A stretch of DNA of 64,000 nucleotides from contig NZ_VIUH01000008.1 of the NCBI RefSeq assembly GCF_007993865.1, forward strand, positions 62,001 through 126,000. The letters run 5' to 3'. Positions 50,399 through 59,689 of this stretch are shown piece after piece (within the stretch, counting starts at the first letter, position 1; each line of letters starts with the position of its first letter). A program made the position numbers and the translations under genes. The stretch is from Pseudomonas sp. SJZ079 (GTDB taxonomy: Bacteria; Pseudomonadota; Gammaproteobacteria; Pseudomonadales; Pseudomonadaceae). The notes beneath the pieces are model-generated. The model was not told where the DNA came from. It worked only from the letters and a program-made list of their open reading frames with translations, and searched no databases.

Positions 50399-52267
50399 AT
50401 GCTCAATAAATTTCCCCTCTGGAAGTACCTGCTTATCGCGGCCGTGCTGGCGATTGGCTTTCTTTATTCCGCGCCAAATCTTTATCCAGATGATCCGGCA
50501 ATCCAAATCAGCGGCAACAGCACGGCCATGCGGGTCGAGCAAGCTGATCTTGAACGTGCCAGTCACGCGCTGAGCGAGGCGGGTATCGCGGTCAAGGCGA
50601 CGAGCCTGGCGAAGCAGGGCAAGGGCGGCTTGCTGCGTCTGGTAAAGCAAGAAGACCAGCTGCCGGCCAAGGATGTTGTGCGCAAGGCGCTGGGCGAGGA
50701 TTTCGTGGTCGCGCTGAACCTGGCGCAGACCACACCCGATTGGTTGCGTAACCTCGGCGCCAGTCCGATGAAAATGGGTCTGGACTTGTCGGGTGGTGTG
50801 CACTTCCTTATGGAAGTGGACATGGATAAGGCGCTCGATGCGCGGCGCAAGGTGTATGAAGGCGAAGTGAAGAGCCTGCTGCGCAAAGAGCGCGTGCGCT
50901 ACCGCAGTTTGCCTGAGCTCAACGGTGCGATTCAGTTGGGTTTCACCGATGAGGCGACGCTGGAAAAGGCGCAGCGCTTGATCCGCAAGGATTTCAACGA
51001 TTTCGAGCTGACCTCGGCTGAGCGCAGTGGTTTGCAGGTCCTGCGTTTGACGCTGACTCAAGCCAAGCTCGTGGAGATTCGCGAATACTCGATCAAGCAG
51101 AACCTGACCACGGTGCGTAACCGGGTCAACGAGCTGGGTGTGGCTGAGCCGCTGGTTCAGCGTCAGGGTGCTAACCGCATCGTGGTGGAACTGCCGGGTG
51201 TGCAAGATACCGCCGAAGCCAAGCGTATTCTTGGCAAGACGGCCAACCTCGAATTCCGTCTGGAAGCTGAGCTAGACGCTTCGAGAGCCTCTACCGAAAC
51301 CTTTGAGTTTCGTACGGAAGGTCGGCCGCCGGTACAGTTGCAGCGCGAGCTGATCATCACCGGTGACCAGGTCACCGATGCCCAGGCGAGCTTCGACGAA
51401 AATGGTCGGCCCCAGGTCAATATTCGTCTGGACGGCCATGGTGGCGACCTGATGAACCGGGCGACGCGCAATAATGTTGGGCGCAGCATGGCGGTTATCT
51501 TCATCGAGCAGAAGCCGATGACCCGCTATGTTCGTCAGGTGGTTGATGGGGTCGAGAAAGAAGTCGGAATCCCGAGCTTCGTCGAAGAGAAGAAGATCAT
51601 CAGTCTGGCGACCATCCAGTCGCCGCTTGGCAGTCAGTTCCGCATTACCGGTCTGGATGGGCAGGGTGAATCGTCGGAGTTGGCCCTGCTGTTGCGTGCC
51701 GGTGGTCTGGCGGCGCCGATGTATTTCGCCGAAGAGCGCACTATCGGCCCGAGCCTGGGCGCTGACAACATCGCCAAAGGTGTTGAGGCGTCCTTGTGGG
51801 GCATGTTGTTCGTCTCGCTGTTCATCATCGCCATCTACCGCTTCTTCGGGGTGCTGGCGACCATCGCCCTGGGCTTCAACATGGTGTTGCTGCTGGCGCT
51901 GATGTCGCTGTTGAGTGCGACCCTGACCCTGCCCGGGATCGCCGGTATCGTCCTGACCATGGGGATGGCGGTGGATGCCAACGTGCTGATCTTCTCGCGC
52001 ATTCGTGAGGAAATCGCCAATGGCATGTCGGTGCAGCGCGCCATTCATGAGGGGTTCGATCGGGCCTATTCGGCGATTATCGACGCCAACCTGACCACCT
52101 TGTTGGTCGGCGGCATTCTCTTCGCGATGGGTACGGGGCCGGTCAAGGGCTTCGCGGTGACTTTGTCCCTGGGCATTCTCACCTCGATGTTCACCGCCAT
52201 TCTGGTGACGCGTGCCATGGTCAACCTGACCTGCGGCGGGCGTGACTTCAAGAAGTTGTGGGTTTAA
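50399..52267 (+). CDS. secD: Sec translocon accessory protein SecD
   Basis: 622-residue RND-like membrane protein that uses the proton motive force to help finish protein translocation. There is an N-terminal helix, a large periplasmic P1 domain (from MGLDLSGGVHFLMEVDM to about 430), then six helices from about 440. The RND-type motif GMAVDANVLIFSRIREE and the C-terminal VKGFAVTLSLGILTSMFTAILVTR are intact. The stop is 9 nt before secF. Confidence 0.97.
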   Translation: MLNKFPLWKYLLIAAVLAIGFLYSAPNLYPDDPAIQISGNSTAMRVEQADLERASHALSEAGIAVKATSLAKQGKGGLLRLVKQEDQLPAKDVVRKALGEDFVVALNLAQTTPDWLRNLGASPMKMGLDLSGGVHFLMEVDMDKALDARRKVYEGEVKSLLRKERVRYRSLPELNGAIQLGFTDEATLEKAQRLIRKDFNDFELTSAERSGLQVLRLTLTQAKLVEIREYSIKQNLTTVRNRVNELGVAEPLVQRQGANRIVVELPGVQDTAEAKRILGKTANLEFRLEAELDASRASTETFEFRTEGRPPVQLQRELIITGDQVTDAQASFDENGRPQVNIRLDGHGGDLMNRATRNNVGRSMAVIFIEQKPMTRYVRQVVDGVEKEVGIPSFVEEKKIISLATIQSPLGSQFRITGLDGQGESSELALLLRAGGLAAPMYFAEERTIGPSLGADNIAKGVEASLWGMLFVSLFIIAIYRFFGVLATIALGFNMVLLLALMSLLSATLTLPGIAGIVLTMGMAVDANVLIFSRIREEIANGMSVQRAIHEGFDRAYSAIIDANLTTLLVGGILFAMGTGPVKGFAVTLSLGILTSMFTAILVTRAMVNLTCGGRDFKKLWV

Positions 52268-52276
52268 GGGGCTGAG

Positions 52277-53182
52277 ATGAATCGTACGATCAACTTCATG
52301 GGGGCGCGCAATATTGCGTTCGCCTTCACGCTGTTCCTGACCCTGCTGGCGTTGGGTAGCTGGTTTTTCAATGGTTTGAATTACGGCCTGGACTTTACCG
52401 GCGGCACTCAGATCGAGTTGGGTTACGAGCAGCCGGCCGACCTCGGCAATATTCGTCAACAGCTTGCTGGTGCCGGTTTTGCCGATGCCGTGGTGCAGAG
52501 CTTTGGGGCGACCACCGATGTGGTGGTGCGCATGCAGGGCGATGATCCCGATCTGGGCAATAAGGTCGCTGCAGCGTTGCGGCAGTCGGGTGATCACCTT
52601 GAGGTGCGCAAGGTCGAGTTTGTCGGCCCTCAGGTTGGTGAGGAGCTACGCGATCAGGGCGGTATCGGCATGCTCTTGGCGCTCGGCGGAATCATGCTCT
52701 ACTTGGCCTTCCGCTTTCAGTGGAAATTTGCCGTGGGCGCCATCGTGTCTTTGGTGCATGACGTTGTGGTGACGCTGGGTATCCTGTCGTTCTTCCAGGT
52801 TACCTTCGATCTGACTGTGCTGGCGGCGATACTGGCAATTATCGGCTACTCGTTGAACGACACCATCGTGGTGTTTGACCGCGTGCGCGAGAATTTCCGT
52901 GTGCTGCGCAAGGCTAGCTTGATCGAAAACATCAATATTTCCACCACGCAGACCCTGTTGCGCACCTTGGCCACCTCGATTTCCACGCTGTTGGCGATCG
53001 CGGCCTTGTTGGTGTTTGCGGGCGATAACCTGTTTGGTTTCTCCATTGCGCTGTTTATTGGTGTATTTGCCGGTACCTATTCGTCGGTCTACATCGCCAA
53101 CGTGGTACTGGTGTGGCTCAGCCTGACTGTCGAGGATCTGATTCCACCGGTGGTGGCCGAAGAGGTCGATGAGCGTCCTTGA
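52277..53182 (+). CDS. secF: Sec translocon accessory protein SecF
   Basis: 301-residue partner of SecD with six helices. NYGLDFTGGTQIELGY lies in the periplasmic head and GYSLNDTIVVFDRVRENFR is the motif shared with SecD, including the charged residues that drive H+ coupling. The C-terminal helices (LFGFSIALFIGVFAGTYSSVYIANVVLVWL) are intact. It completes the yajC-secDF unit; downstream is a glycine-zipper protein on the same strand. Confidence 0.97.
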   Translation: MNRTINFMGARNIAFAFTLFLTLLALGSWFFNGLNYGLDFTGGTQIELGYEQPADLGNIRQQLAGAGFADAVVQSFGATTDVVVRMQGDDPDLGNKVAAALRQSGDHLEVRKVEFVGPQVGEELRDQGGIGMLLALGGIMLYLAFRFQWKFAVGAIVSLVHDVVVTLGILSFFQVTFDLTVLAAILAIIGYSLNDTIVVFDRVRENFRVLRKASLIENINISTTQTLLRTLATSISTLLAIAALLVFAGDNLFGFSIALFIGVFAGTYSSVYIANVVLVWLSLTVEDLIPPVVAEEVDERP

Positions 53183-53309
53183 GGTTTCAGCTTCTCTCGC
53201 AGTGAGTGCTGTGCGGCTCATGGGGGTGGAACTTGCTGTGAGTCACGAGAGTCGAAGGCTGGAACAAAAGGCGTAATTCGCCACTTAGCGTGAAGGTCAG
53301 GAGATTGTC

Positions 53310-53846
53310 ATGAACAAATCAATGCTCGTTGGTGCGGTGCTGGGTGCGGTGGGTGTCACTGCAGGTGGTGCTGTTGCAACTTACAACCTGGTAAGTGGCC
53401 CTGAGTATGCGGAAGTTCTTGCTGTGCAGCCGGTCAAGGAAACCATCAAGACTCCGCGAGAAGTGTGCAAGGACGTCGCTGTGACCCGACAGAGACCGGT
53501 CAAGGATCAGCATAAAATTGCCGGTACGGCGATCGGTGCGGTGGTTGGTGGGTTGCTTGGCAATCAGGTAGGTGGTGGCACCGGTAAAAAGATCGCCACG
53601 GTGGCTGGCGCGGTCGGCGGCGGTTATGCCGGCAACAAGGTGCAGGGCAGTATGCAGGCCAATGATACCTACACCACTACGGAAACCCGCTGCAACACCG
53701 TCACCGACACCAGTGACAAGTTGGTTGGTTACGACGTGAAGTATCAATTGGACGGCAAGGTCGCTCAGGTGCGCATGCAGCGTGATCCGGGCGCTCGGAT
53801 CCCAGTCAAAGATGGTCAGTTGGTGCTGGTCGAAACAGCTCAGTAA
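53310..53846 (+). CDS. Glycine-zipper 2TM (SlyB-like) protein
   Basis: 178 residues. A hydrophobic N-terminus (MNKSMLVGAVLGAVGVTAGGAVATY) and a central glycine-zipper pair, IAGTAIGAVVGGLLGNQVGGGTGKKIATVAGAVGGGYAGNKVQG (split at the KK turn), are typical of the glycine-zipper 2TM family associated with the envelope. CNTVTDTSDKLVGYDVKYQLDGKVAQVRM follows, a small beta domain. There is no lipobox Cys, unlike many SlyB proteins. A structural or stress role in the envelope is likely. It ends at an intrinsic terminator. Confidence 0.82.
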   Translation: MNKSMLVGAVLGAVGVTAGGAVATYNLVSGPEYAEVLAVQPVKETIKTPREVCKDVAVTRQRPVKDQHKIAGTAIGAVVGGLLGNQVGGGTGKKIATVAGAVGGGYAGNKVQGSMQANDTYTTTETRCNTVTDTSDKLVGYDVKYQLDGKVAQVRMQRDPGARIPVKDGQLVLVETAQ

Positions 53847-53857
53847 AACCAAATAAT

Positions 53858-53885
53858 AAAAAAGCGCCCTGCGGGGCGCTTTTTT
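53858..53885 (+). terminator. Intrinsic terminator of the glycine-zipper gene
   Basis: AAAAAAGCGCCC pairs with GGGCGCTTTTTT around a 4-nt TGCG loop, with the T-run in the 3' arm, 12 nt after the stop codon. A second, separate hairpin for suhB follows on the other strand. Confidence 0.92.
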
Positions 53886-53893
53886 ATGGGTAT

Positions 53894-53920
53894 AAAAAAC
53901 CGACACTTGGCCGGTTTTTT
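53894..53920 (-). terminator. Intrinsic terminator of suhB
   Basis: AAAAAACCG (53894-53902) and CGGTTTTTT (53912-53920) form a 9-bp stem with a 9-nt loop. On the minus strand the T-run follows the stem, 15 nt after the suhB stop. Confidence 0.82.
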
Positions 53921-53934
53921 TTGTGCAGCGCTTT

Positions 53935-54750
53935 TTATCGTTTCAGTGACGCAGACAGGTGTGGCTGAATCGCCGTCAGTACAGCCTTGAAGCACTTGGT
54001 GTTGCCAGCGACGATTTGACCCTTCTCAAGGAATTCGTGGCTGCCGCTAAAGTCGCTGACCAGGCCGCCTGCCTCTTGGATCAGCAGGGCGCCGGCGGCC
54101 ATGTCCCATTCGGATAGACCGAATTCCCAGAAGGCATCGAAGCGCCCTGCGGCGACATAGGCCAGGTCCAGGCTGGCGGCGCCAGCGCGGCGTACCCCGG
54201 CAGTCTGGCCAACCAGGCTGCGGAACATGCCCAGGTAGTTTTCCAGGTTGTCGAGTTGGCTGTCGCGGAACGGGAAGCCGGTGCCGAGCAGTGCGCCGTC
54301 TAGGCTCTTGCGGGTGCTGACGCGCAGGCGGCGGCCGTTGAGGGCTGCGCCACGACCGCGGCTGGCGGTGAACTCTTCCTGGCGGACCGGGTCGATGATC
54401 ACGGCATGCTCGAGGCGGCCGCGGTATTTGCAGGCCAGGCTGACGGCGTAGTGTGGGATGCCGCGGACGAAGTTGGTGGTGCCATCCAGTGGGTCGATGA
54501 TCCACAGGTAATCTGCGCCATCACCACTGCCTTCGGTCAGGCCGCTTTCTTCGCCGAGAAAGCCGTGAGTCGGGTAAGCCTTGCGCAGGGCCTGAATGAT
54601 CAGATTCTCGGCAGAGCGGTCAATCTCGGTCACGTAATCTTTGGCATCTTTCTCGTCGACCGAGATGACGTCCAAGCGTTCGGTAGAGCGGAAGATCATT
54701 TCACCGGCGCTACGGGCTGCGCGCAGCGCGATATTCAGCATGGGCTGCAT
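53935..54750 (-). CDS. suhB: Inositol monophosphatase-family protein SuhB
   Basis: 271-residue Mg-dependent phosphatase of the IMPase family. Metal motifs GEESG (ending motif I), WIIDPLDGTTNFV and WDMAAGALLIQEAGG are all intact. In enterobacteria SuhB also joins the rRNA antitermination complex, and in Pseudomonas it affects virulence regulation; whether catalysis matters here is unknown. The ATG at 54750 has AGGTGA upstream. It diverges from trmJ. Confidence 0.95.
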   Translation of the reverse strand: MQPMLNIALRAARSAGEMIFRSTERLDVISVDEKDAKDYVTEIDRSAENLIIQALRKAYPTHGFLGEESGLTEGSGDGADYLWIIDPLDGTTNFVRGIPHYAVSLACKYRGRLEHAVIIDPVRQEEFTASRGRGAALNGRRLRVSTRKSLDGALLGTGFPFRDSQLDNLENYLGMFRSLVGQTAGVRRAGAASLDLAYVAAGRFDAFWEFGLSEWDMAAGALLIQEAGGLVSDFSGSHEFLEKGQIVAGNTKCFKAVLTAIQPHLSASLKR

Positions 54751-54887
54751 GGATGTTTCACCTGGGTCGTTAAAGAAAGCCGGCCATTCTAGCAGAAAAG
54801 CCTGGCGGATGAAGAGTTGCCTGTGTCTTGCATGGCATTAGTGGAAGGGGTTCTGTAAGATTTGTTCCCCCTTTGCTGTCCGTGTGA

Positions 54888-55676
54888 GTGTTGCCGTTGC
54901 TGCAAAATATACGAGTGGTTCTGGTCAATACCAGTCATCCCGGCAATATCGGTGGGGCTGCGCGCGCCATGAAAAATATGGGTCTGTCGCAACTGGTGCT
55001 GGTTGATCCGATGGATTTTCCCAGTGGCGATGCGGTGGCGCGTGCCTCGGGGGCTACTGATATTCTCGATGCGGCACGGGTGGTCGGCACGCTTGAGGAG
55101 GCGCTGGTCGGTTGCAGCCTGGTGCTTGGAACCAGTGCACGTGATCGGCGGATTCCTTGGCCGTTGCTCGATCCTCGGGAGTGTGCGGCGGCTGTCTGTG
55201 AGCAGGCGCTGCTAGGCGGTGAGGTGGCTTTGGTGTTCGGCCGAGAATACGCTGGCCTGACCAATGAAGAGCTGCAGCGCTGTCAGTTTCATGTGCACAT
55301 CCCGACGGATCCCGACTTCAGCTCGTTGAATCTGGCGGCGGCTGTGCAAGTGCTGGCTTATGAGGTGCGCATGGCCTGGCTGGCGGTGCAGAATATGCCG
55401 ACCAAGATGGCCAAGCTGGAAACCACGGCGATACAGAGTTCGCAGCCGGTGACGGCGGATGAAATGGAGTCCTTTTATGTGCACCTTGAGCGCGCCTTGA
55501 TCGAAATTGATTTTCTCGATCCGGCCAAACCGCGGCACTTGATGAGTCGCTTGCGGCGTTTGTATGGGCGCAGCGGCGTCAGCAAGCTGGAAATGAATAT
55601 CTTGCGTGGCATTTTGACGGAAACCGTCAAGGCTGCGCGCGGTGAGCACCGAGGGCGGGGGAAGTCTGATGTTTGA
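54888..55676 (+). CDS. trmJ: tRNA (cytidine/uridine-32 2'-O)-methyltransferase TrmJ
   Basis: SPOUT-family methyltransferase that modifies position 32 of several tRNAs, about 262 residues. Signatures include [25 protein letters not shown] near the N-terminus, [17 protein letters not shown] and the C-terminal [22 protein letters not shown], which form the knotted SAM site. The start is taken as GTG at 54888 ([11 protein letters not shown]); the ribosome-binding site is weak and a TTG at 54891 is possible. It overlaps cysE by 8 nt. Confidence 0.93.
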   Translation: MLPLLQNIRVVLVNTSHPGNIGGAARAMKNMGLSQLVLVDPMDFPSGDAVARASGATDILDAARVVGTLEEALVGCSLVLGTSARDRRIPWPLLDPRECAAAVCEQALLGGEVALVFGREYAGLTNEELQRCQFHVHIPTDPDFSSLNLAAAVQVLAYEVRMAWLAVQNMPTKMAKLETTAIQSSQPVTADEMESFYVHLERALIEIDFLDPAKPRHLMSRLRRLYGRSGVSKLEMNILRGILTETVKAARGEHRGRGKSDV

Positions 55677-56448
55677 GCGTATGCAAGAAGATATCCAGAG
55701 CGTGTTTCATCGAGATCCGGCTGCGCGCAATACGCTGGAGGTGGTCACCTGCTACCCGGGTTTGCACGCCGTGTGGTTGCATCGTGTGGCGCATGCGTTG
55801 TGGGTGTCCGGCTGGAAGTGGCTGGCGCGGGTGGTGTCGAATTTTGGGCGTTGGCTGACCGGGATCGAGATCCATCCGGGTGCGAAGATAGGCCGGCGTT
55901 TCTTTATCGATCATGGTATGGGGATCGTCATCGGCGAGACGGCCGAGATTGGTAATGATGTCACCCTGTATCAGGGGGTGACGCTGGGCGGTACCAGCTG
56001 GAATAAGGGTAAGCGCCATCCGACTCTGGAGGATGGTGTGGTGGTTGGGGCGGGGGCCAAGGTGTTGGGGCCGTTCACCGTGGGTGCGGGCGCCAAGATT
56101 GGCTCGAATGCGGTGGTGACCAAGGCGGTGCCAGCAGGCGCTACGGCAGTCGGTATACCGGGGCGGATTATCGTCAAGGTAGATGATGAGCAGGAAGCCA
56201 AGCGGCAGGCGATCGCCGAGAAGTTGGGCTTCGATGCTTATGGCGTCAGTCAGGACATGCCGGATCCGGTCGCGCGAGCCATCGGCCAGTTGCTCGATCA
56301 CTTGCATGCAGTGGATGGGCGGCTGGAGGGTATGTGTGGTGCGCTCAAGGAGCTGGGTAGCGACTATTGCGGCAAGGATCTACCGGCGTTGCGCGATGAG
56401 GACTTTGCGTGTGTCGTCAAGGAGCCAGACGGCAAGCCCGCAGGGTGA
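55669..56448 (+). CDS. cysE: Serine O-acetyltransferase CysE
   Basis: First enzyme of cysteine synthesis, turning serine and acetyl-CoA into O-acetylserine, 259 residues. After a helical N-terminal domain come left-handed hexapeptide repeats ([38 protein letters not shown], split by a turn, then [16 protein letters not shown]). The catalytic His lies in [15 protein letters not shown]. The ATG at 55669 follows GGGGGAAG. It lies directly upstream of the isc operon, whose desulfurase IscS needs cysteine. Confidence 0.94.
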   Translation: MFERMQEDIQSVFHRDPAARNTLEVVTCYPGLHAVWLHRVAHALWVSGWKWLARVVSNFGRWLTGIEIHPGAKIGRRFFIDHGMGIVIGETAEIGNDVTLYQGVTLGGTSWNKGKRHPTLEDGVVVGAGAKVLGPFTVGAGAKIGSNAVVTKAVPAGATAVGIPGRIIVKVDDEQEAKRQAIAEKLGFDAYGVSQDMPDPVARAIGQLLDHLHAVDGRLEGMCGALKELGSDYCGKDLPALRDEDFACVVKEPDGKPAG

Positions 56449-56455
56449 TGCGGCG

Positions 56456-56484
56456 GGGTGGGCGTTTTGCTATGCTGCCCACCC
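56456..56484 (+). promoter_or_regulatory. Hairpin after cysE
   Basis: GGGTGGGC (56456-56463) pairs perfectly with GCCCACCC (56477-56484) around 13 nt containing TTTTGCTAT. It sits 8 nt after the cysE stop. A weak U content follows, so it may terminate trmJ-cysE inefficiently. It lies upstream of the iscR promoter. Confidence 0.45.
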
Positions 56485-56525
56485 TTCGCTGCTGCTAATC
56501 CCGAGTAAAACGCTAGGTCTTATAG

Positions 56526-56554
56526 TTGACTTAAATGCTCGGGAATTGCATACT
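56526..56554 (+). promoter_or_regulatory. iscR promoter with type-1 IscR-like site
   Basis: TTGACT (56526-56531), 17 bp, then CATACT (56549-56554) gives a sigma-70 promoter. The stretch beginning ATAGTTGACTTAAATGCTC and continuing CGGGAATT resembles the type-1 IscR binding motif, which overlaps the -35 in homologous operons. [2Fe-2S]-IscR would then repress its own operon. Confidence 0.75.
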
Positions 56555-56586
56555 CGCGCACACTGAAATTCCCGTGGTAACCCTTC

Positions 56587-57078
56587 ATGCGACTGACCAC
56601 CAAAGGCCGTTATGCCGTCACCGCCATGCTCGACTTGGCGCTGCATGCACAGCATGGGCCGGTGTCCCTCGCCGATATCTCTGAACGGCAGGGCATTTCT
56701 CTGTCCTACCTGGAACAGCTGTTCGCCAAACTGCGCCGCGGAAATCTGGTTTCCAGCGTGCGCGGTCCGGGTGGTGGCTATCAGCTTTCCCGCGATATGC
56801 AGGGGATACAGGTGGCAGAGGTGATCGATGCGGTTAATGAGTCGGTCGATGCCACGCGCTGCCAAGGCCAGGGTGATTGCCATGCCGGCGACACCTGTCT
56901 GACCCACCATCTGTGGTGCGACCTCAGCCACCAAATTCACGAATTCCTCAGCGGTATCAGTCTGGCTGATTTGGTTACTCGCCGTGAGGTGCAAGAAGTC
57001 GCCCAGCGCCAGGATCAGCGCCATTGTCATGGCGGGATGCCGCGCCTGGATAAAATTGAAGCGTCCACCGTCGAATGA
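56587..57078 (+). CDS. iscR: Fe-S cluster-sensing regulator IscR
   Basis: 163-residue Rrf2-family repressor. A winged HTH ([22 protein letters not shown] through the recognition helix [16 protein letters not shown]) is followed by the cluster ligands C92, C98 and C104, with H107 as the unusual fourth ligand. In E. coli [2Fe-2S]-IscR represses isc when clusters are plentiful and apo-IscR activates other genes; the intact ligands suggest the same here. First gene of the isc operon. Confidence 0.96.
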   Translation: MRLTTKGRYAVTAMLDLALHAQHGPVSLADISERQGISLSYLEQLFAKLRRGNLVSSVRGPGGGYQLSRDMQGIQVAEVIDAVNESVDATRCQGQGDCHAGDTCLTHHLWCDLSHQIHEFLSGISLADLVTRREVQEVAQRQDQRHCHGGMPRLDKIEASTVE

Positions 57079-57127
57079 AATATAGGGCGTCGGCCTGCAA
57101 GGCCTGACGACTGATAGGAGAGAATCA

Positions 57128-58342
57128 ATGAAATTGCCGATTTACCTCGATTATTCCGCGACGACACCGGTCGATCCGCGTGTTGCGCAGAAGATGAGTG
57201 AGTGCCTGTTGGTGGATGGCAACTTCGGTAACCCGGCGTCGCGTTCCCACGTGTTCGGCTGGAAGGCCGAAGAAGCGGTAGAGAACGCTCGCCGCCAGGT
57301 CGCCGAGCTGGTCAACGCCGATCCGCGCGAGATTGTCTGGACCTCCGGCGCCACCGAGTCCGACAACCTGGCAATCAAGGGTATTGCTCACTTCTACAGC
57401 AGCAAAGGCAAGCACATCATCACCTCGAAGATCGAGCACAAAGCCGTGCTGGATACCACGCGCCAACTGGAGCGTGAAGGTTTTGAAGTGACTTACATCG
57501 AGCCGGGCGAAGATGGCTTGATCACGCCGGCGATGGTTGAGGCGGTGTTGCGTGAGGACACCATTCTGGTGTCGATCATGCACGTGAACAATGAAATCGG
57601 CACGATCAACGATATCGCTACGATTGGCGAGCTGACCCGTTCGCGTGGCGTGTTCTTCCATGTGGATGCGGCGCAGTCCACCGGCAAGGTTGCGATCGAC
57701 CTGGAAAAACTCAATGTCGATCTGATGTCGTTTTCGGCACACAAAACCTACGGCCCCAAGGGCGTTGGTGCCTTGTATGTGCGGCGTAAGCCGCGTGTCC
57801 GCCTTGAGGCTCAGACCCATGGTGGTGGCCATGAGCGCGGTATGCGTTCTGGCACCCTGGCCACGCACCAGTGCGTCGGCATGGGCGAGGCCTTCCGTAT
57901 CGCCAAGGAAGAGATGGCGCAGGAGAATCAGCGGATTTTGGCTTTGCGTGATCGTTTTTATCAGCAGTTTGAGGGGATGGAAGAGGTCTACGTCAATGGC
58001 AGCATGGCTGCCCGCGTACCGCATAACCTCAACCTGAGCTTCAACTATGTAGAAGGTGAGTCGCTGATCATGGCGCTGAAAGACCTCGCCGTGTCTTCGG
58101 GTTCGGCCTGTACTTCTGCGTCGCTGGAGCCGTCTTACGTTCTGCGTGCCTTGGGTCGTAACGACGAGTTAGCGCACAGTTCAATTCGTTTCAGCTTCGG
58201 TCGTTTTACCACTGAAGCAGATATCGATTATGCCGCGCAGAAAGTTCGCGAGGCGGTCACCAAGCTGCGCGAGTTGTCGCCGCTGTGGGATATGTTCAAA
58301 GAAGGTGTCGATCTGTCCAAGGTCGAATGGGCGGCACACTAA
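57128..58342 (+). CDS. iscS: Cysteine desulfurase IscS
   Basis: PLP enzyme that removes sulfur from cysteine and passes it as persulfide to IscU, ThiI and other acceptors, 404 residues. The PLP lysine is K206 ([10 protein letters not shown]) and the catalytic loop Cys is C328 ([20 protein letters not shown]), the same numbers as in E. coli. N-terminal [13 protein letters not shown] is typical. It lies between iscR and iscU with short gaps. Confidence 0.97.
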   Translation: MKLPIYLDYSATTPVDPRVAQKMSECLLVDGNFGNPASRSHVFGWKAEEAVENARRQVAELVNADPREIVWTSGATESDNLAIKGIAHFYSSKGKHIITSKIEHKAVLDTTRQLEREGFEVTYIEPGEDGLITPAMVEAVLREDTILVSIMHVNNEIGTINDIATIGELTRSRGVFFHVDAAQSTGKVAIDLEKLNVDLMSFSAHKTYGPKGVGALYVRRKPRVRLEAQTHGGGHERGMRSGTLATHQCVGMGEAFRIAKEEMAQENQRILALRDRFYQQFEGMEEVYVNGSMAARVPHNLNLSFNYVEGESLIMALKDLAVSSGSACTSASLEPSYVLRALGRNDELAHSSIRFSFGRFTTEADIDYAAQKVREAVTKLRELSPLWDMFKEGVDLSKVEWAAH

Positions 58343-58383
58343 AGCTGCCGATGAGCGGCGCCTGATGAGAGAGGAATAACAGC

Positions 58384-58770
58384 ATGGCTTACAGTGAAAA
58401 GGTCATTGACCACTACGAGAACCCGCGCAACGTCGGCAAGATGGACGCGGAAGATCCCAGTGTCGGCACTGGCATGGTCGGCGCGCCGGCCTGCGGCGAC
58501 GTGATGCGCCTGCAGATCAAGGTTAACGAGCTGGGTGTGATCGAAGACGCCAAGTTCAAGACTTACGGCTGCGGTTCCGCGATTGCCTCCAGCTCCCTCG
58601 CTACCGAGTGGATGAAGGGCAAGACGCTGGATGAGGCGGAAACCATCAAGAACACCCAGCTCGCCGAAGAATTGGCGTTGCCACCGGTGAAGATCCACTG
58701 TTCGGTGCTCGCCGAGGACGCCATCAAGGCGGCCGTACGCGATTACAAGCAGAAGAAAGGCTTGCTCTAA
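58384..58770 (+). CDS. iscU: Fe-S scaffold protein IscU
   Basis: 128-residue scaffold on which clusters are built. The ligand residues C37, D39, C63 and C106 are present, along with the LPPVK motif (99-103) that HscA recognises, followed by IHCSVLAEDAI. Length and sequence are standard. It follows iscS by 41 bp and is followed by iscA after 12 bp. Confidence 0.97.
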   Translation: MAYSEKVIDHYENPRNVGKMDAEDPSVGTGMVGAPACGDVMRLQIKVNELGVIEDAKFKTYGCGSAIASSSLATEWMKGKTLDEAETIKNTQLAEELALPPVKIHCSVLAEDAIKAAVRDYKQKKGLL

Positions 58771-58782
58771 AGGAGGTTGTCG

Positions 58783-59106
58783 ATGGCTATCAGCATGACC
58801 GAAGCTGCCGCTCAGCATGTGCGTCGCTCTCTCGATGGGCGAGGCAAGGGTGAGGGTATCCGCCTGGCCGTTCGCACGACCGGTTGCTCTGGCCTGGCGT
58901 ATGTGCTGGAGTTCGTCGACGAAACCGCCAGTGAGGATCAGGTGTTCGAGAGTCACGGGGTCAAGGTGATCATTGATCCCAAGAGCCTGGTGTACCTCGA
59001 TGGTACCGAGCTGGATTTCGTCAAGGAGGGCTTGAACGAAGGGTTCAAGTTCAATAACCCTAACGTGCGTGGCGAATGTGGCTGCGGCGAGAGCTTCAAT
59101 ATCTGA
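58783..59106 (+). CDS. iscA: Fe-S carrier protein IscA
   Basis: 107-residue A-type carrier that receives clusters or iron and passes them to apoproteins, with conserved C35, C99 and C101 (TTGCSGLAY and GECGCGESF). The ATG at 58783 is preceded by AAGGAGG at correct spacing and begins [11 protein letters not shown] longer in-frame start two codons upstream is less likely. Part of the isc operon. Confidence 0.95.
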   Translation: MAISMTEAAAQHVRRSLDGRGKGEGIRLAVRTTGCSGLAYVLEFVDETASEDQVFESHGVKVIIDPKSLVYLDGTELDFVKEGLNEGFKFNNPNVRGECGCGESFNI

Positions 59107-59114
59107 GGCGCGTT

Positions 59115-59636
59115 GTGGGTAGTCCTTGTCATTTCGCCTTGTTTGAGCTGCAACCCAGCTTTCGTTTGGACCTTGAGCGGTTGGCCGTGCGTTATCGCGA
59201 GCTGGCGCGGCAGGTGCATCCGGATCGTTTTGCCGATGCCTCCGAGCGAGATCAACGCTTGGCGCTGGAGCAGTCTGCGAGCCTCAATGAGGCTTACCGG
59301 GTGTTGAAGAACGCACCGCAGCGCGCGCGCTATCTGCTTGCGCTGAGTGGGCCGGAGTTGCCGCTTGAAGTCACGGTGCAAGACCCTGGCTTCCTGATGC
59401 AGCAGATGCATTGGCGCGAAGAGCTCGAAGATCTGCAAGACAGCGCCGACCTGAGTGGCGTGGCGACGTTCAAGCGGCGCCTGAAAGTTGCTCAGGATGA
59501 GCTGAACGAGAGCTTTGCCGTTTGTTGGGATGATCCCCTGCGCCGCGAAGAGGCCGAGCGCCTAATGCGTCGCATGCAGTTTCTCGACAAACTTTCCCAC
59601 GAGGTGCGCCAATTGGAAGAGCGCCTCGACGATTAA
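59115..59636 (+). CDS. hscB: J-domain co-chaperone HscB
   Basis: 173-residue co-chaperone of HscA that binds IscU. The N-terminal J domain has the HPD motif in [14 protein letters not shown], and the C-terminal three-helix domain ([16 protein letters not shown] onward) holds the IscU-binding surface. The GTG at 59115 ([16 protein letters not shown]) has GAGG at 59105-59108. It lies 8 nt after iscA and 53 nt before hscA. Confidence 0.93.
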   Translation: MGSPCHFALFELQPSFRLDLERLAVRYRELARQVHPDRFADASERDQRLALEQSASLNEAYRVLKNAPQRARYLLALSGPELPLEVTVQDPGFLMQQMHWREELEDLQDSADLSGVATFKRRLKVAQDELNESFAVCWDDPLRREEAERLMRRMQFLDKLSHEVRQLEERLDD

Positions 59637-59689
59637 CACTCGCGCGGCCAGTCTGGCGCGCCTGATATTCAGATAAGCATTTATTAATC